From Pseudomonas sp. UBA5782 (GTDB taxonomy: Bacteria; Pseudomonadota; Gammaproteobacteria; Pseudomonadales; Pseudomonadaceae), in the NCBI GenBank assembly GCA_002418465.1, contig DIEE01000096.1:1-37606 (forward strand): a stretch of 37,606 nt of DNA, in the 5' to 3' direction. Positions 25,243-33,457 of this stretch are shown one piece after another. The notes beneath the pieces are model-generated. The model worked only from the letters and a program-made list of their open reading frames with translations. It searched no databases and was not told where the DNA came from. The position numbers and the translations under genes are program-made. Within the stretch, counting starts at the first letter, position 1; every line of letters starts with the position of its first letter.

Positions 25243-27498
25243 ATGTACAAAGATCTGAAGTTTCCCGTACTCATCGTGCATCGCGACATCAAGGCCGACA
25301 CGGTCGCCGGTGAGCGCGTGCGCGGTATCGCCCAGGAACTGGCGCAGGACGGTTTCAGCATCCTCTCCACCGCCAGTTCGGCCGAAGGGCGCATCGTCGC
25401 TTCGACCCACCACGGCCTGGCCTGCATTCTGGTCGCCGCCGAAGGCGCGGGGGAGAACCAGCGCCTATTGCAGGACGTCATCGAGCTGATCCGCCTGGCT
25501 CGCGTACGCGCCCCGCAGCTGCCGATCTTCGCCCTCGGCGAGCAGGTCACCATCGAGAATGCGCCCGCCGAGGCGATGGCCGACCTCAACCACCTGCGCG
25601 GCCTGCTCTATCTGTTCGAGGACACCGTGCCGTTCCTCGCCCGCCAGGTCGCCCGTGCCGCGCGCAATTACCTGTCCGGGCTGCTGCCGCCGTTCTTCAA
25701 GGCGCTGGTCGAGCACACCGCGCAATCCAACTATTCCTGGCACACGCCCGGGCACGGCGGTGGCGTGGCCTATCGCAAGAGTCCGGTGGGGCAGGCGTTC
25801 CACCAGTTCTTCGGCGAGAACACCCTGCGTTCGGACCTCTCCGTGTCGGTGCCGGAACTCGGCTCGCTGCTCGACCACACCGGCCCGCTGGCCGAGGCCG
25901 AGGCACGCGCCGCGCGCAATTTCGGCGCCGACCACACGTTCTTCGTGATCAACGGCACCTCGACGGCGAACAAGATCGTCTGGCACAGCATGGTCGGGCG
26001 TGACGACCTGGTGCTGGTCGATCGCAACTGCCACAAGTCGATCCTGCACTCGATCATCATGACCGGCGCGGTGCCGCTGTACCTGGTGCCGGAGCGCAAC
26101 GAGCTGGGCATCATCGGGCCGATCCCGCTTTCCGAGTTCACCCGCGAGTCGATCCAGGCGAAGATCGACGCCAACCCGCTGGCCCGCGGCCGGCCGCCGA
26201 AGGTCAAGCTGGCGGTGGTGACCAACTCCACCTACGACGGCCTCTGCTACAACGCCGAGCTGATCAAGCAGACCCTCGGCGACAGCGTCGAGGTGCTACA
26301 TTTCGACGAAGCCTGGTACGCCTACGCGGCGTTCCACGAGTTCTACGCCGGGCGCTACGGCATGGGCACGCGGCGCCACGAGCAGGCGCCGCTGGTGTTC
26401 ACCACGCACTCCACGCACAAGCTGCTGGCGGCCTTCAGCCAGGCGTCGATGATCCACGTGCAGGACGGCGGCGTGCGCCAGCTCGACCGCGACCGCTTCA
26501 ACGAAGCCTTCATGATGCACATCTCAACCTCGCCGCAGTACAGCATCATCGCCTCGCTGGACGTGGCCTCGGCGATGATGGAAGGGCCGGCCGGACGCTC
26601 GCTGATCCAGGAAACCTTCGACGAGGCGCTGAGCTTCCGCCGCGCGCTGGCCAACCTGCAGCAGAGCCTGGCCGACGACGACTGGTGGTTCAGCATCTGG
26701 CAGCCACCACTGGCCGAAGGTGCCGACAGCGCCACCACCGCCGACTGGTTGCTGGCGCCGGACGCCGACTGGCATGGTTTCGGCGAGGTGGCCGAGGACT
26801 ACGTGCTGCTCGATCCGATCAAGGTCACCCTGACCACGCCTGGGCTGACCGCTGGCGGGCGCCTGGACGAGCGCGGGATTCCCGCTGCGGTGGTCAGCAA
26901 GTTCCTCTGGGAGCGCGGACTGGTGGTGGAAAAGACCGGGCTCTACTCGATGCTGGTGCTGTTCTCGATGGGCATCACCAAGGGCAAGTGGAGCACGCTG
27001 GTCACCGAACTGCTGGAGTTCAAGCGTCACTACGACGCCAACGTGCCGCTTGGCGAATCCCTGCCGTCGGTGGCCCGGCTGGGCGGCACGCGCTACACCG
27101 GGCTCGGCTTGCGCGATCTCTGCGACGAGTTGCACGGCTGCTACCGGGAAAATGCCACGGCCAAGGCGCAGAAGCGCATGTATACGGTGCTGCCGGAGCT
27201 GGCGATCAAACCCGCCGATGCCTACGACAAACTGGTCCGCGGGGAGGTTGAGGCAGTTCCGGTCGACCAGCTCGAAGGGCGCATCGCTGCGGTGATGCTG
27301 GTGCCTTATCCGCCGGGCATTCCGCTGATCATGCCGGGCGAGCGCTTCACCCCGGCGACCCGCGCGATCATCGACTACCTGCACTTCGCAGCCACCTTCG
27401 ACCGCAGCTTCCCCGGCTTCGATTCCGACGTGCACGGCCTGCAGCACGAGGACGGCGAAGCGGGGCGGCTCTACACCGTCGACTGCATCGTCGAGTGA
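25243..27498 (+). CDS. ldcA: PLP-dependent lysine decarboxylase LdcA
   Basis: A 751-residue fold-type I Orn/Lys/Arg decarboxylase with the exact length of P. aeruginosa LdcA, which decarboxylates L-lysine to cadaverine. Domains: an N-terminal wing (about 1-135), a linker and PLP large domain (about 150-450), and the C-terminal domain (about 600-751). The cofactor lysine is K393 in THSTHKLLAA. D355 in HFDEAWYAY contacts the pyridine nitrogen, and the HTPGHGGG block is at 167-174. In P. aeruginosa the gene is induced by arginine through ArgR; I saw no clear ArgR box here. A leader hairpin covers the ribosome binding site. It converges on nhaB with an 18-nt gap. Confidence 0.93.
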   Translation: MYKDLKFPVLIVHRDIKADTVAGERVRGIAQELAQDGFSILSTASSAEGRIVASTHHGLACILVAAEGAGENQRLLQDVIELIRLARVRAPQLPIFALGEQVTIENAPAEAMADLNHLRGLLYLFEDTVPFLARQVARAARNYLSGLLPPFFKALVEHTAQSNYSWHTPGHGGGVAYRKSPVGQAFHQFFGENTLRSDLSVSVPELGSLLDHTGPLAEAEARAARNFGADHTFFVINGTSTANKIVWHSMVGRDDLVLVDRNCHKSILHSIIMTGAVPLYLVPERNELGIIGPIPLSEFTRESIQAKIDANPLARGRPPKVKLAVVTNSTYDGLCYNAELIKQTLGDSVEVLHFDEAWYAYAAFHEFYAGRYGMGTRRHEQAPLVFTTHSTHKLLAAFSQASMIHVQDGGVRQLDRDRFNEAFMMHISTSPQYSIIASLDVASAMMEGPAGRSLIQETFDEALSFRRALANLQQSLADDDWWFSIWQPPLAEGADSATTADWLLAPDADWHGFGEVAEDYVLLDPIKVTLTTPGLTAGGRLDERGIPAAVVSKFLWERGLVVEKTGLYSMLVLFSMGITKGKWSTLVTELLEFKRHYDANVPLGESLPSVARLGGTRYTGLGLRDLCDELHGCYRENATAKAQKRMYTVLPELAIKPADAYDKLVRGEVEAVPVDQLEGRIAAVMLVPYPPGIPLIMPGERFTPATRAIIDYLHFAATFDRSFPGFDSDVHGLQHEDGEAGRLYTVDCIVE

Positions 27499-27516
27499 TC
27501 CGGCATCAGGGCGCGG

Positions 27517-29004
27517 TCACAGCCAGTGGCCGACTGCCCACCAGCCGAGCGTGGTCATGATCACCGTGTAAGGCAGCGCCATCCATACCATGCGCCCGTA
27601 GGACAGCCGCACCAGCGGCGCGACGGCCGAGGTCAGCAGGAACAGCAGTGCCGCCTGGCCATTGGGCGTGGCGACGCTGGGCAGGTTGGTGCCGGTGTTT
27701 ATCGCGACGGTCAGCACATCGAAGTGTTCGCGGCTCATGCCGCCGGCAGCGAACACGCGCTTCACCTCGGTGATGTAGATGGTCGCGACGAAGACGTTGT
27801 CGCTGATCGCCGAGAGGATGCCGTTGGCGAGGAACAGCATGCCGGGCTGGCGATCGAGCGGCATCGCCAGCACCGAATCGATGATCGGAGCGAACAGGCC
27901 CTGCTGCTGGATCATCGCGACTATCGCGAAGAACACCACCAGCAGCGCGGTGAACGGCAGCGCTTCCTGGAACGCCTTGCCCAGGCGATGCTCGTCGGTG
28001 ATGCCGGTGAACGCCGTGATTAGCACGATGACCATCAGGCCAATCAGCCCCACTTCGGCCAGGTGCAACGCCAGAGCGACGATCAGCAGCAGCGCGGCAG
28101 CGCCCTGGACCCATAGCGCCCAGCGCTGCGAGGCGCCTCGCCGGGCGCTGTTTTCCTCGGCCTGGGCTGCCAGCACCTGGCGAACCGAGGGCGGCAGGTG
28201 TGCGCCGTAGCCGAACCAGCCCAGGCGCTCCAGCAGTACGCAGGTGATCAGGCCGGCAGCCAGTACCGGCAACGAGACCGGTGCCACCTCGAGGAAGAAC
28301 TGCGCGAAGTCCCATCCAGCCTCGTGGCCGATCAGCAGGTTCTGCGGTTCGCCGACCAGCGTGCAGACGCCGCCCAGCGCGGTGCCGACCACCGCGTGCA
28401 TCAGCAGGCTGCGCAGGAAGGCACGAAACTCCTCGAGGTCGGCCCGGTGCCGCTCATCGACGTCCTGTTCCAGATCGTGCTCGTTGCCGCCAGCCGATGC
28501 GGCGCGATGGTAGACGCCATAGAACCCCAGCGCGACGGCCATGATCACCGCGGTGACGGTGAGGGCGTCGAGGAACGCGGAGAGCAGGGCCGAGGTCAGG
28601 CAGAACAGCAGCGCCAGCAACGGCTTGCTGTGCACGCCCAGCAGCAGTCGGGAGAACAGGAACAGCAGCAGGTCCTTCATGAAATAGATGCCGGCGACCA
28701 TGAACATCAGCAGCAGGATCACCGGGAAGTTGTGCAGCAGTTCCTCGTAGAGCGCCTCGGGCGTCGCCAGCCCCATGACCAGCGCCTCGATGACCAGCAG
28801 GCCCCCGGGCTGCAGCGGGTAGCATTTAAGCGCCATGGCGAGGGCGAAGATGAACTCGGCGACTATCGCCCAGGCGGCGATGGCCGGGCCCAGAGACCAC
28901 TGCAGCAGCGGATTGGCGACCAGGAACAACAGGATCAACAGCTTGTACCAGGACGGGGTATGACCGAGGAACTGACGTCCGACGACAGCGAAAGGCGATG
29001 ACAT
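27517..29004 (-). CDS. nhaB: Na+/H+ antiporter NhaB
   Basis: A 495-residue inner-membrane antiporter of the NhaB type with about 12 or more hydrophobic segments. It exports Na+ in exchange for H+ and serves pH and salt homeostasis. Recognisable conserved stretches are FLDALTVTAVIMAV, GEPQNLLIG and ISDNVFVATIYITEVK, which carry the membrane-embedded acidic residues, plus AINTGTNLPSVATPNGQA near the C-terminus. The polar loop at about 170-195 (GGNEHDLEQDVDERHR) is cytoplasmic or flexible. Start ATG 29004 with AAGGA about 10 nt before it. It is divergent from the crotonase gene. Confidence 0.95.
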   Translation of the reverse strand: MSSPFAVVGRQFLGHTPSWYKLLILLFLVANPLLQWSLGPAIAAWAIVAEFIFALAMALKCYPLQPGGLLVIEALVMGLATPEALYEELLHNFPVILLLMFMVAGIYFMKDLLLFLFSRLLLGVHSKPLLALLFCLTSALLSAFLDALTVTAVIMAVALGFYGVYHRAASAGGNEHDLEQDVDERHRADLEEFRAFLRSLLMHAVVGTALGGVCTLVGEPQNLLIGHEAGWDFAQFFLEVAPVSLPVLAAGLITCVLLERLGWFGYGAHLPPSVRQVLAAQAEENSARRGASQRWALWVQGAAALLLIVALALHLAEVGLIGLMVIVLITAFTGITDEHRLGKAFQEALPFTALLVVFFAIVAMIQQQGLFAPIIDSVLAMPLDRQPGMLFLANGILSAISDNVFVATIYITEVKRVFAAGGMSREHFDVLTVAINTGTNLPSVATPNGQAALLFLLTSAVAPLVRLSYGRMVWMALPYTVIMTTLGWWAVGHWL

Positions 29005-29085
29005 GTTCGTTTACATCCTTGCGTTGACAGCGGGCAAGGTGCCAGCAGGGGGCGCAGCGATCAAGCCTTTCCGCAACCCTCAAGA

Positions 29086-29113
29086 TCGACATTTGCCGGG
29101 CGCTTGTTATAGT
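29086..29113 (+). promoter_or_regulatory. Sigma-70 promoter of the crotonase-ChpA-like-nudC unit
   Basis: TCGACA (29086-29091), a 16-nt spacer and TATAGT (29108-29113), each hexamer one base from consensus. The predicted start near 29120 leaves a leader of about 55 nt before GTG 29176. Confidence 0.55.
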
Positions 29114-29175
29114 TGGCCGGCTACGCCGCCGCGCGCTTCGCCGCGCTCAATCGCCCGTTGTCGAGGATGACATCC

Positions 29176-29988
29176 GTGTCCGACTACAAAGCCTTCCGCG
29201 TCGAAACCCAGGACAAGATCGCCCATGTGACGATCGATCGTGCGGAAAAGGCCAACGCCATGAACGCCGATTTCTGGGCGGAGATCGTCGAGATCTTTCG
29301 CTGGATCGACGAGAGCGACGAGATTCGCGTGGTGGTCGTGTCCGGCGCCGGCAAGCACTTCTCCTCTGGCATCGACCTGGCCCTGCTGGCCTCGGTGGGC
29401 AGCGAACTGGGCAAGGACGTCGGCCGCAACGCCCAGGTGCTGCGCCGCAAGATCCTTCAATTGCAGGCCTCCTTCAACGCCGTGGACCAGTGCAGCAAGC
29501 CGGTGCTCGCGGCGATCCAGGGCTATTGCCTGGGCGGCGCCATCGACCTGGTCAGCGCCTGCGACATGCGTTACTCGACCGTCGATGCGCAGTTTTCCAT
29601 CAAGGAGATCGACATTGGCATGGCCGCGGATGTCGGCACCCTGCAGCGTCTGCCGCGCATCATCGGCGACGGCATGATGCGCGAACTGGCGTTCACTGGG
29701 CGCAGCATCGACGGTGAGGAAGCGCGCCAGCTGGGCCTGGTCAACCGCACCTATGCCGATCACCAGACGCTGCTCGACGGCGTCTTCGCCATCGCCCGTG
29801 AGATCGCCGCGAAGTCGCCGATCGCCATCCGCGGCACCAAGGAAATGATCCGCTACATGCGCGATCACCGGGTCGACGACGGCCTGGAGTACATCGCCAC
29901 CTGGAACGCCGCGATGTTGCAGTCGGCCGACCTGCGCGTAGCCATGGCCGCGCACATGACCAAGCAGAAAGCGGAATTCGCCGATTGA
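29176..29988 (+). CDS. Crotonase-fold protein, probable delta(3,5)-delta(2,4)-dienoyl-CoA isomerase
   Basis: A 270-residue enoyl-CoA hydratase/isomerase-family enzyme. Three acidic residues, D124 (GGAIDLVS), E144 (SIKEIDIG) and D152 (GMAADVGTLQRLP), have the same spacing (20 and 8) as the catalytic D176, E196 and D204 of mammalian dienoyl-CoA isomerase ECH1, and the surrounding blocks match. It is therefore likely to move double bonds during beta-oxidation of odd-position unsaturated fatty acids. The oxyanion-hole segment is GKHFSSGIDL (59-68). I chose GTG 29176 because GAGGA sits about 8 nt upstream; ATG 29167 would touch the Shine-Dalgarno. No other beta-oxidation gene adjoins. Confidence 0.85.
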   Translation: MSDYKAFRVETQDKIAHVTIDRAEKANAMNADFWAEIVEIFRWIDESDEIRVVVVSGAGKHFSSGIDLALLASVGSELGKDVGRNAQVLRRKILQLQASFNAVDQCSKPVLAAIQGYCLGGAIDLVSACDMRYSTVDAQFSIKEIDIGMAADVGTLQRLPRIIGDGMMRELAFTGRSIDGEEARQLGLVNRTYADHQTLLDGVFAIAREIAAKSPIAIRGTKEMIRYMRDHRVDDGLEYIATWNAAMLQSADLRVAMAAHMTKQKAEFAD

Positions 29989-30025
29989 ATTCGGTCGAGA
30001 ATACAGCGCCGGAGGCGCAATAGGC

Positions 30026-31696
30026 ATGGCTGGAGCCACATCCCTCGGTCTGGTGCGCGACGAGTTGTTCGCCACCATGGAAGAGGCCGAGCAGAGTCTC
30101 GAGCAGTTCATCACCGAGCGGCAGAACGTCGGGCTGCTGCAGCAGGCGATCGAGAGCCTGCAGCAGGTTCGCGGCACGCTCAAGCTGATCGAGCTAACCG
30201 GCGCGGAAATGCTCGCCCAGGAAATCCAGCAGCAGGCCACCGACATTCCCGCCGGCGCCAGCGAGGTACGCGACATCCAGTTGTCCGCACTGAGCAACGC
30301 GCTCTACGTGCTGCGCCGCTACCTGGAAAACCTCGACGCGCACCGCGAGGAGATGCCGGAAGTGCTGCTGCCGGCGATCAACGACCTGCGCAAGGCCGGT
30401 AACCAGCCACCGTTGCCGGAAAGTTTCTTCTTCAGCGTGCGCCTCGACCAGCCGCGCCCGGCACTGGACGGGTTGCCGCGGGAAACCGCCGATCTGGCCA
30501 GCGAAGGTCGCCGCCTGCGGCACATGTATCAGGTTGGGCTGCTCGGCTTCATCCGCGAGCAGAGTCCGGGGTCCAGCCTGCGCCTGATGCTGCGCGCGCT
30601 GACCCGCCTGGACGGCCTGCTCGGCGACGATCCGCGTTCGCGGCTGTGCTGGATCGCCGCCGCGGCGATCGAGGCGCAGGTCGACGGCCAGTTGCTGCCA
30701 CGCAAGTCGCGTAAACAACTGTTCGCCCGCATCGACCGCGAGCTTCGCCAACTGCTCGCCGCCGCCGACTACGAAGCGCCGCGCCTGCTGCTCAAGGAAA
30801 TGCTCTACCTGGTGGCGCTGGCCGACACCCACGGCCCGTTGGCCGAACCGCTGCGCGAAACCTTCAGCCTCACCGCACTGCCGTTCACCGACCATCTGCT
30901 GGAAGAGGAATACCAGCGCCTCACCGGGCCGGGGCAAGCCGTTATGCGCTCGCTGTCCTCGGCGATCGGCGAGGAACTGACCAGCGTCAAGGACCTGCTC
31001 GACCTGATCGAGCGCGGCGCCGCCGACGAGGAAAACCTCGGCAACCTGCACGCGCTGCTCGGAAAGCTGGCCAAGACCCTGGCGATGGTCGGCCTGACCT
31101 CCGCCGGCAATGCGCTGCAGACTCAACTGGCCGAGGTCTCTTCCTGGGCTGACCAGCCGAGCGTTTCGCCAGCCGCGCTGCATGGCCTGGCCGATGCCGT
31201 GCTCTACGTCGAAGGCATGGTCGCCAGCCTCGACCGCGGCGAGCGGCGCGAGGCCCGTCCGCGTACATCGCCGGGTAGCGACGCCGAGTCCTTCGCCAGT
31301 CATCAGCTGGCCGAGGCGCGCATCCTGGTGATCGACGAGGCGCAGGCGTGCCTGGCGCTGGCCAAACGCGCGATCACCGCCTATCTGGAATCCGAGGGCG
31401 ACAAGATGCACCTGCTCAACGTCCCCGGCACGCTGAAAACCGCGCGTGGCGGCCTGTGGTTCCTCGACCAGCCACGCGCCGCGGAGATGATCGGCGCCTG
31501 CGCCGACTACATCCAGGCGCAGATGCTCGAATCGCCCGTGCGGCCGTCGGAGCAGATGCTGGAAACCCTCGCCGACGCCCTTGCCAGCCTCGAGTACTAC
31601 CTCGAAGCCGGCACGCTGCTTCCCGATGAACACTCCGACGTGCTCGACCTCGCCGCCGAAAGCGTGCGCGCCCTCGGCCTGCCGGTGGCTGCCTGA
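30026..31696 (+). CDS. Stand-alone ChpA/PilL N-terminus-like protein with pseudo-Hpt modules
   Basis: A 556-residue, almost wholly helical soluble protein. The start (SLGLVRDELFATMEEAEQSL, then VRGTLKLIELTGAEMLAQE) resembles the N-terminal region of ChpA/PilL, the CheA-like kinase of the pilus chemosensory system. I see three repeated modules near residues 40-105, 335-405 and 460-530. Each has an Hpt-like helix followed by a helix of the type LADAL-x2-LEYYLE. In all three the position of the phospho-accepting histidine is another residue (about Q46, G346, K471). No kinase, CheW or receiver domain is present. ATG 30026 has GGAGGCG at about 30010-30016. The stop shares its A with the nudC start, so the pair is coupled. 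Function unknown. Confidence 0.72.
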   Translation: MAGATSLGLVRDELFATMEEAEQSLEQFITERQNVGLLQQAIESLQQVRGTLKLIELTGAEMLAQEIQQQATDIPAGASEVRDIQLSALSNALYVLRRYLENLDAHREEMPEVLLPAINDLRKAGNQPPLPESFFFSVRLDQPRPALDGLPRETADLASEGRRLRHMYQVGLLGFIREQSPGSSLRLMLRALTRLDGLLGDDPRSRLCWIAAAAIEAQVDGQLLPRKSRKQLFARIDRELRQLLAAADYEAPRLLLKEMLYLVALADTHGPLAEPLRETFSLTALPFTDHLLEEEYQRLTGPGQAVMRSLSSAIGEELTSVKDLLDLIERGAADEENLGNLHALLGKLAKTLAMVGLTSAGNALQTQLAEVSSWADQPSVSPAALHGLADAVLYVEGMVASLDRGERREARPRTSPGSDAESFASHQLAEARILVIDEAQACLALAKRAITAYLESEGDKMHLLNVPGTLKTARGGLWFLDQPRAAEMIGACADYIQAQMLESPVRPSEQMLETLADALASLEYYLEAGTLLPDEHSDVLDLAAESVRALGLPVAA

Positions 31697-32526
31697 TGGC
31701 GCTGCGCTGGGCTCCGGGAATCGTCGATGCCGGCGTTCCTGGCGGCTGGGTGCTGCTGGCGTCGCCGGAGGGCTTTCTTTCCGACGCCAATGGCGTGCTG
31801 TTTCCCCGCGAGTGGCTGAAACGCCAGGAACTGGCGAACTTCGACGAGCACGGTCTCGGCGAGTTCGATGGCCAGCCGGTGTTCCTGCTGCAGGCGGAGC
31901 AGCCGTTCGAGATGCCCGGCGCGCATTGGCAGGGCCTGCGTCAGTTCATGATGCAGAGCGACGCCGAGCAGTTCCAGATGCTCGCCTACGCCAGCCAGAT
32001 CGGCACCTGGGCCAGCCAGCACCGTTTCTGCGGTCGCTGCGGTGCGCGCATGCAGCGGCATGCCGGCGAGCGGGCGATGCATTGTTTGGAGTGCGGCCTG
32101 CACCAGTACCCGCGGATTTCGCCGAGCATGATCGTGCTGGTAACCCGCGGCGACGAAATCCTCCTGGCGCGCTCACCGCGCTTCGTCAGCGGCGTGTACA
32201 GCACGCTGGCCGGGTTCGTCGAACCGGGGGAGACGGTGGAACAGTGCGTAGCCCGCGAGGTGCGCGAGGAAGTCACCCTGGAGGTGCGCAACCTGCAGTA
32301 CCTGGGCAGCCAGAGCTGGCCGTTCCCGCACTCACTGATGCTCGGCTTCCATGCCGAATACGCCGGCGGCGACATCGTTCCGCAACCCGGCGAAATCGAG
32401 GACGCGCAGTGGTTCAGGTTCGACGACCTGCCGCCGCTGCCCAGCGCGCGATCCATCGCGCGCTATCTGATCGAACTCTACGTGGCACGCCGTTCAGGCG
32501 GCGCCGATCCAGTGCTGCCAGACTAG
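31696..32526 (+). CDS. nudC: NADH pyrophosphatase / NAD-capped RNA hydrolase NudC
   Basis: A 276-residue Nudix hydrolase that cleaves NAD(H) and removes NAD caps from RNA. Domains: an N-terminal NUDIX-like part (about 1-105), a zinc ribbon with C112, C115, C130 and C133, and the Nudix domain (140-260). The Nudix box runs from G173 to L195 with E188, E191 and E192 present, but the late glycine is T194. The NudC-specific SQPWPFPxS motif is SQSWPFPHS (205-213). The start overlaps the previous stop by one base. The last 33 nt overlap the 3' end of the convergent TSUP gene. Confidence 0.93.
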   Translation: MALRWAPGIVDAGVPGGWVLLASPEGFLSDANGVLFPREWLKRQELANFDEHGLGEFDGQPVFLLQAEQPFEMPGAHWQGLRQFMMQSDAEQFQMLAYASQIGTWASQHRFCGRCGARMQRHAGERAMHCLECGLHQYPRISPSMIVLVTRGDEILLARSPRFVSGVYSTLAGFVEPGETVEQCVAREVREEVTLEVRNLQYLGSQSWPFPHSLMLGFHAEYAGGDIVPQPGEIEDAQWFRFDDLPPLPSARSIARYLIELYVARRSGGADPVLPD

Positions 32527-33282
32527 TCGCGCGGTCAACGCCAGCACCACCAGGATGAACACCGGGCGGATGAACTTGGCGCCGCCCTTGATCGCGGTGC
32601 GCGCACCGATGAAGGCGCCGAGCATCAGCGCCAGGCCCATGCCGATACCCAATACCCAGGCCACCTGACCCGAGCAGATGAACACTGCCAGCGCCGTGGC
32701 GTTGCTGACGAAGTTCATGCTGCGCGCCACGCCGCTGGCGCGCAGCAGGTCGAGCGGGTACATCAGCAGGCTGCTCACCGTCCAGAACGCCCCGGTTCCG
32801 GGGCCGGCGACGCCATCGTAGAAACCCAGCCCGAGCCCCTGCGGCCATTGCCGACCTTTCGCTATCGGCGCCGGATCGGCTTCGGTGGCGCCTTCGGGCA
32901 CCTTGCCGAACAACAGATACAGACCGCAGGCGAAGACGATCAGCGGCAACATCTGGTTCAGCCAGCGTGCCGGCACCCAATGCGCGACCACCGCGCCGAT
33001 CAGCGCGCCAATTGCCGTCGCCAGCAGCGCGGCTCGCCATTCACGTGGATCGAACAGCTTGCGCCGGTAGAAGGTGAAGCTGGCCATTCCGGCGCCGAAG
33101 GTGGCGCAGAGCTTGTTGGTGCCCAGGACCATGTGCGGCGGCAGGCCGACGGTGAGCAGCGCCGGCATGGTCAGCAGGCCGCCACCGCCTGCGATCGCAT
33201 CGATGAAGCCGGCGAGAAAGGCGAGCAGGGCGAGGATCAGCAGCGTGCTGGGGTCTACGGCGAGTTCTAGGGGGAGGGGCAT
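32494..33282 (-). CDS. TSUP (TauE/SafE) family membrane permease
   Basis: A 262-residue integral membrane protein with about eight hydrophobic segments. The two signature half-repeats of the TauE/SafE family are AGFIDAIAGGGGLLTMPALL near residue 24 and GFYDGVAGPGTGAF near residue 153. Relatives export sulfite, sulfoacetate or other sulfur/organic anions; the substrate here is unknown. Start ATG 33282. Its C-terminal codons overlap those of nudC by 33 nt tail to tail, an arrangement that could give antisense interference. Confidence 0.85.
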   Translation of the reverse strand: MPLPLELAVDPSTLLILALLAFLAGFIDAIAGGGGLLTMPALLTVGLPPHMVLGTNKLCATFGAGMASFTFYRRKLFDPREWRAALLATAIGALIGAVVAHWVPARWLNQMLPLIVFACGLYLLFGKVPEGATEADPAPIAKGRQWPQGLGLGFYDGVAGPGTGAFWTVSSLLMYPLDLLRASGVARSMNFVSNATALAVFICSGQVAWVLGIGMGLALMLGAFIGARTAIKGGAKFIRPVFILVVLALTARLVWQHWIGAA

Positions 33283-33457
33283 GATGTCCTGCTTGTACGG
33301 CTGGCTGGCGAAAAACAGGCGCGCATGATGCCGCTATTCGTCGACGGAAGGAATGCGTCGCGCCGCCATCGCAAGGACGGCGTTCGCCAGCCGGCACTTT
33401 GCATCGGCCAGCGTTGACTAACGCAGGAGTTCGATGGATTTGACCCTAGGGAAATGA

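Noticed and set aside
30194..31633. A 479-codon minus-strand open frame opposite the ChpA-like gene
   Set aside because: The plus strand has the Shine-Dalgarno, the operon junction with nudC and family resemblance; the minus frame has none of these.
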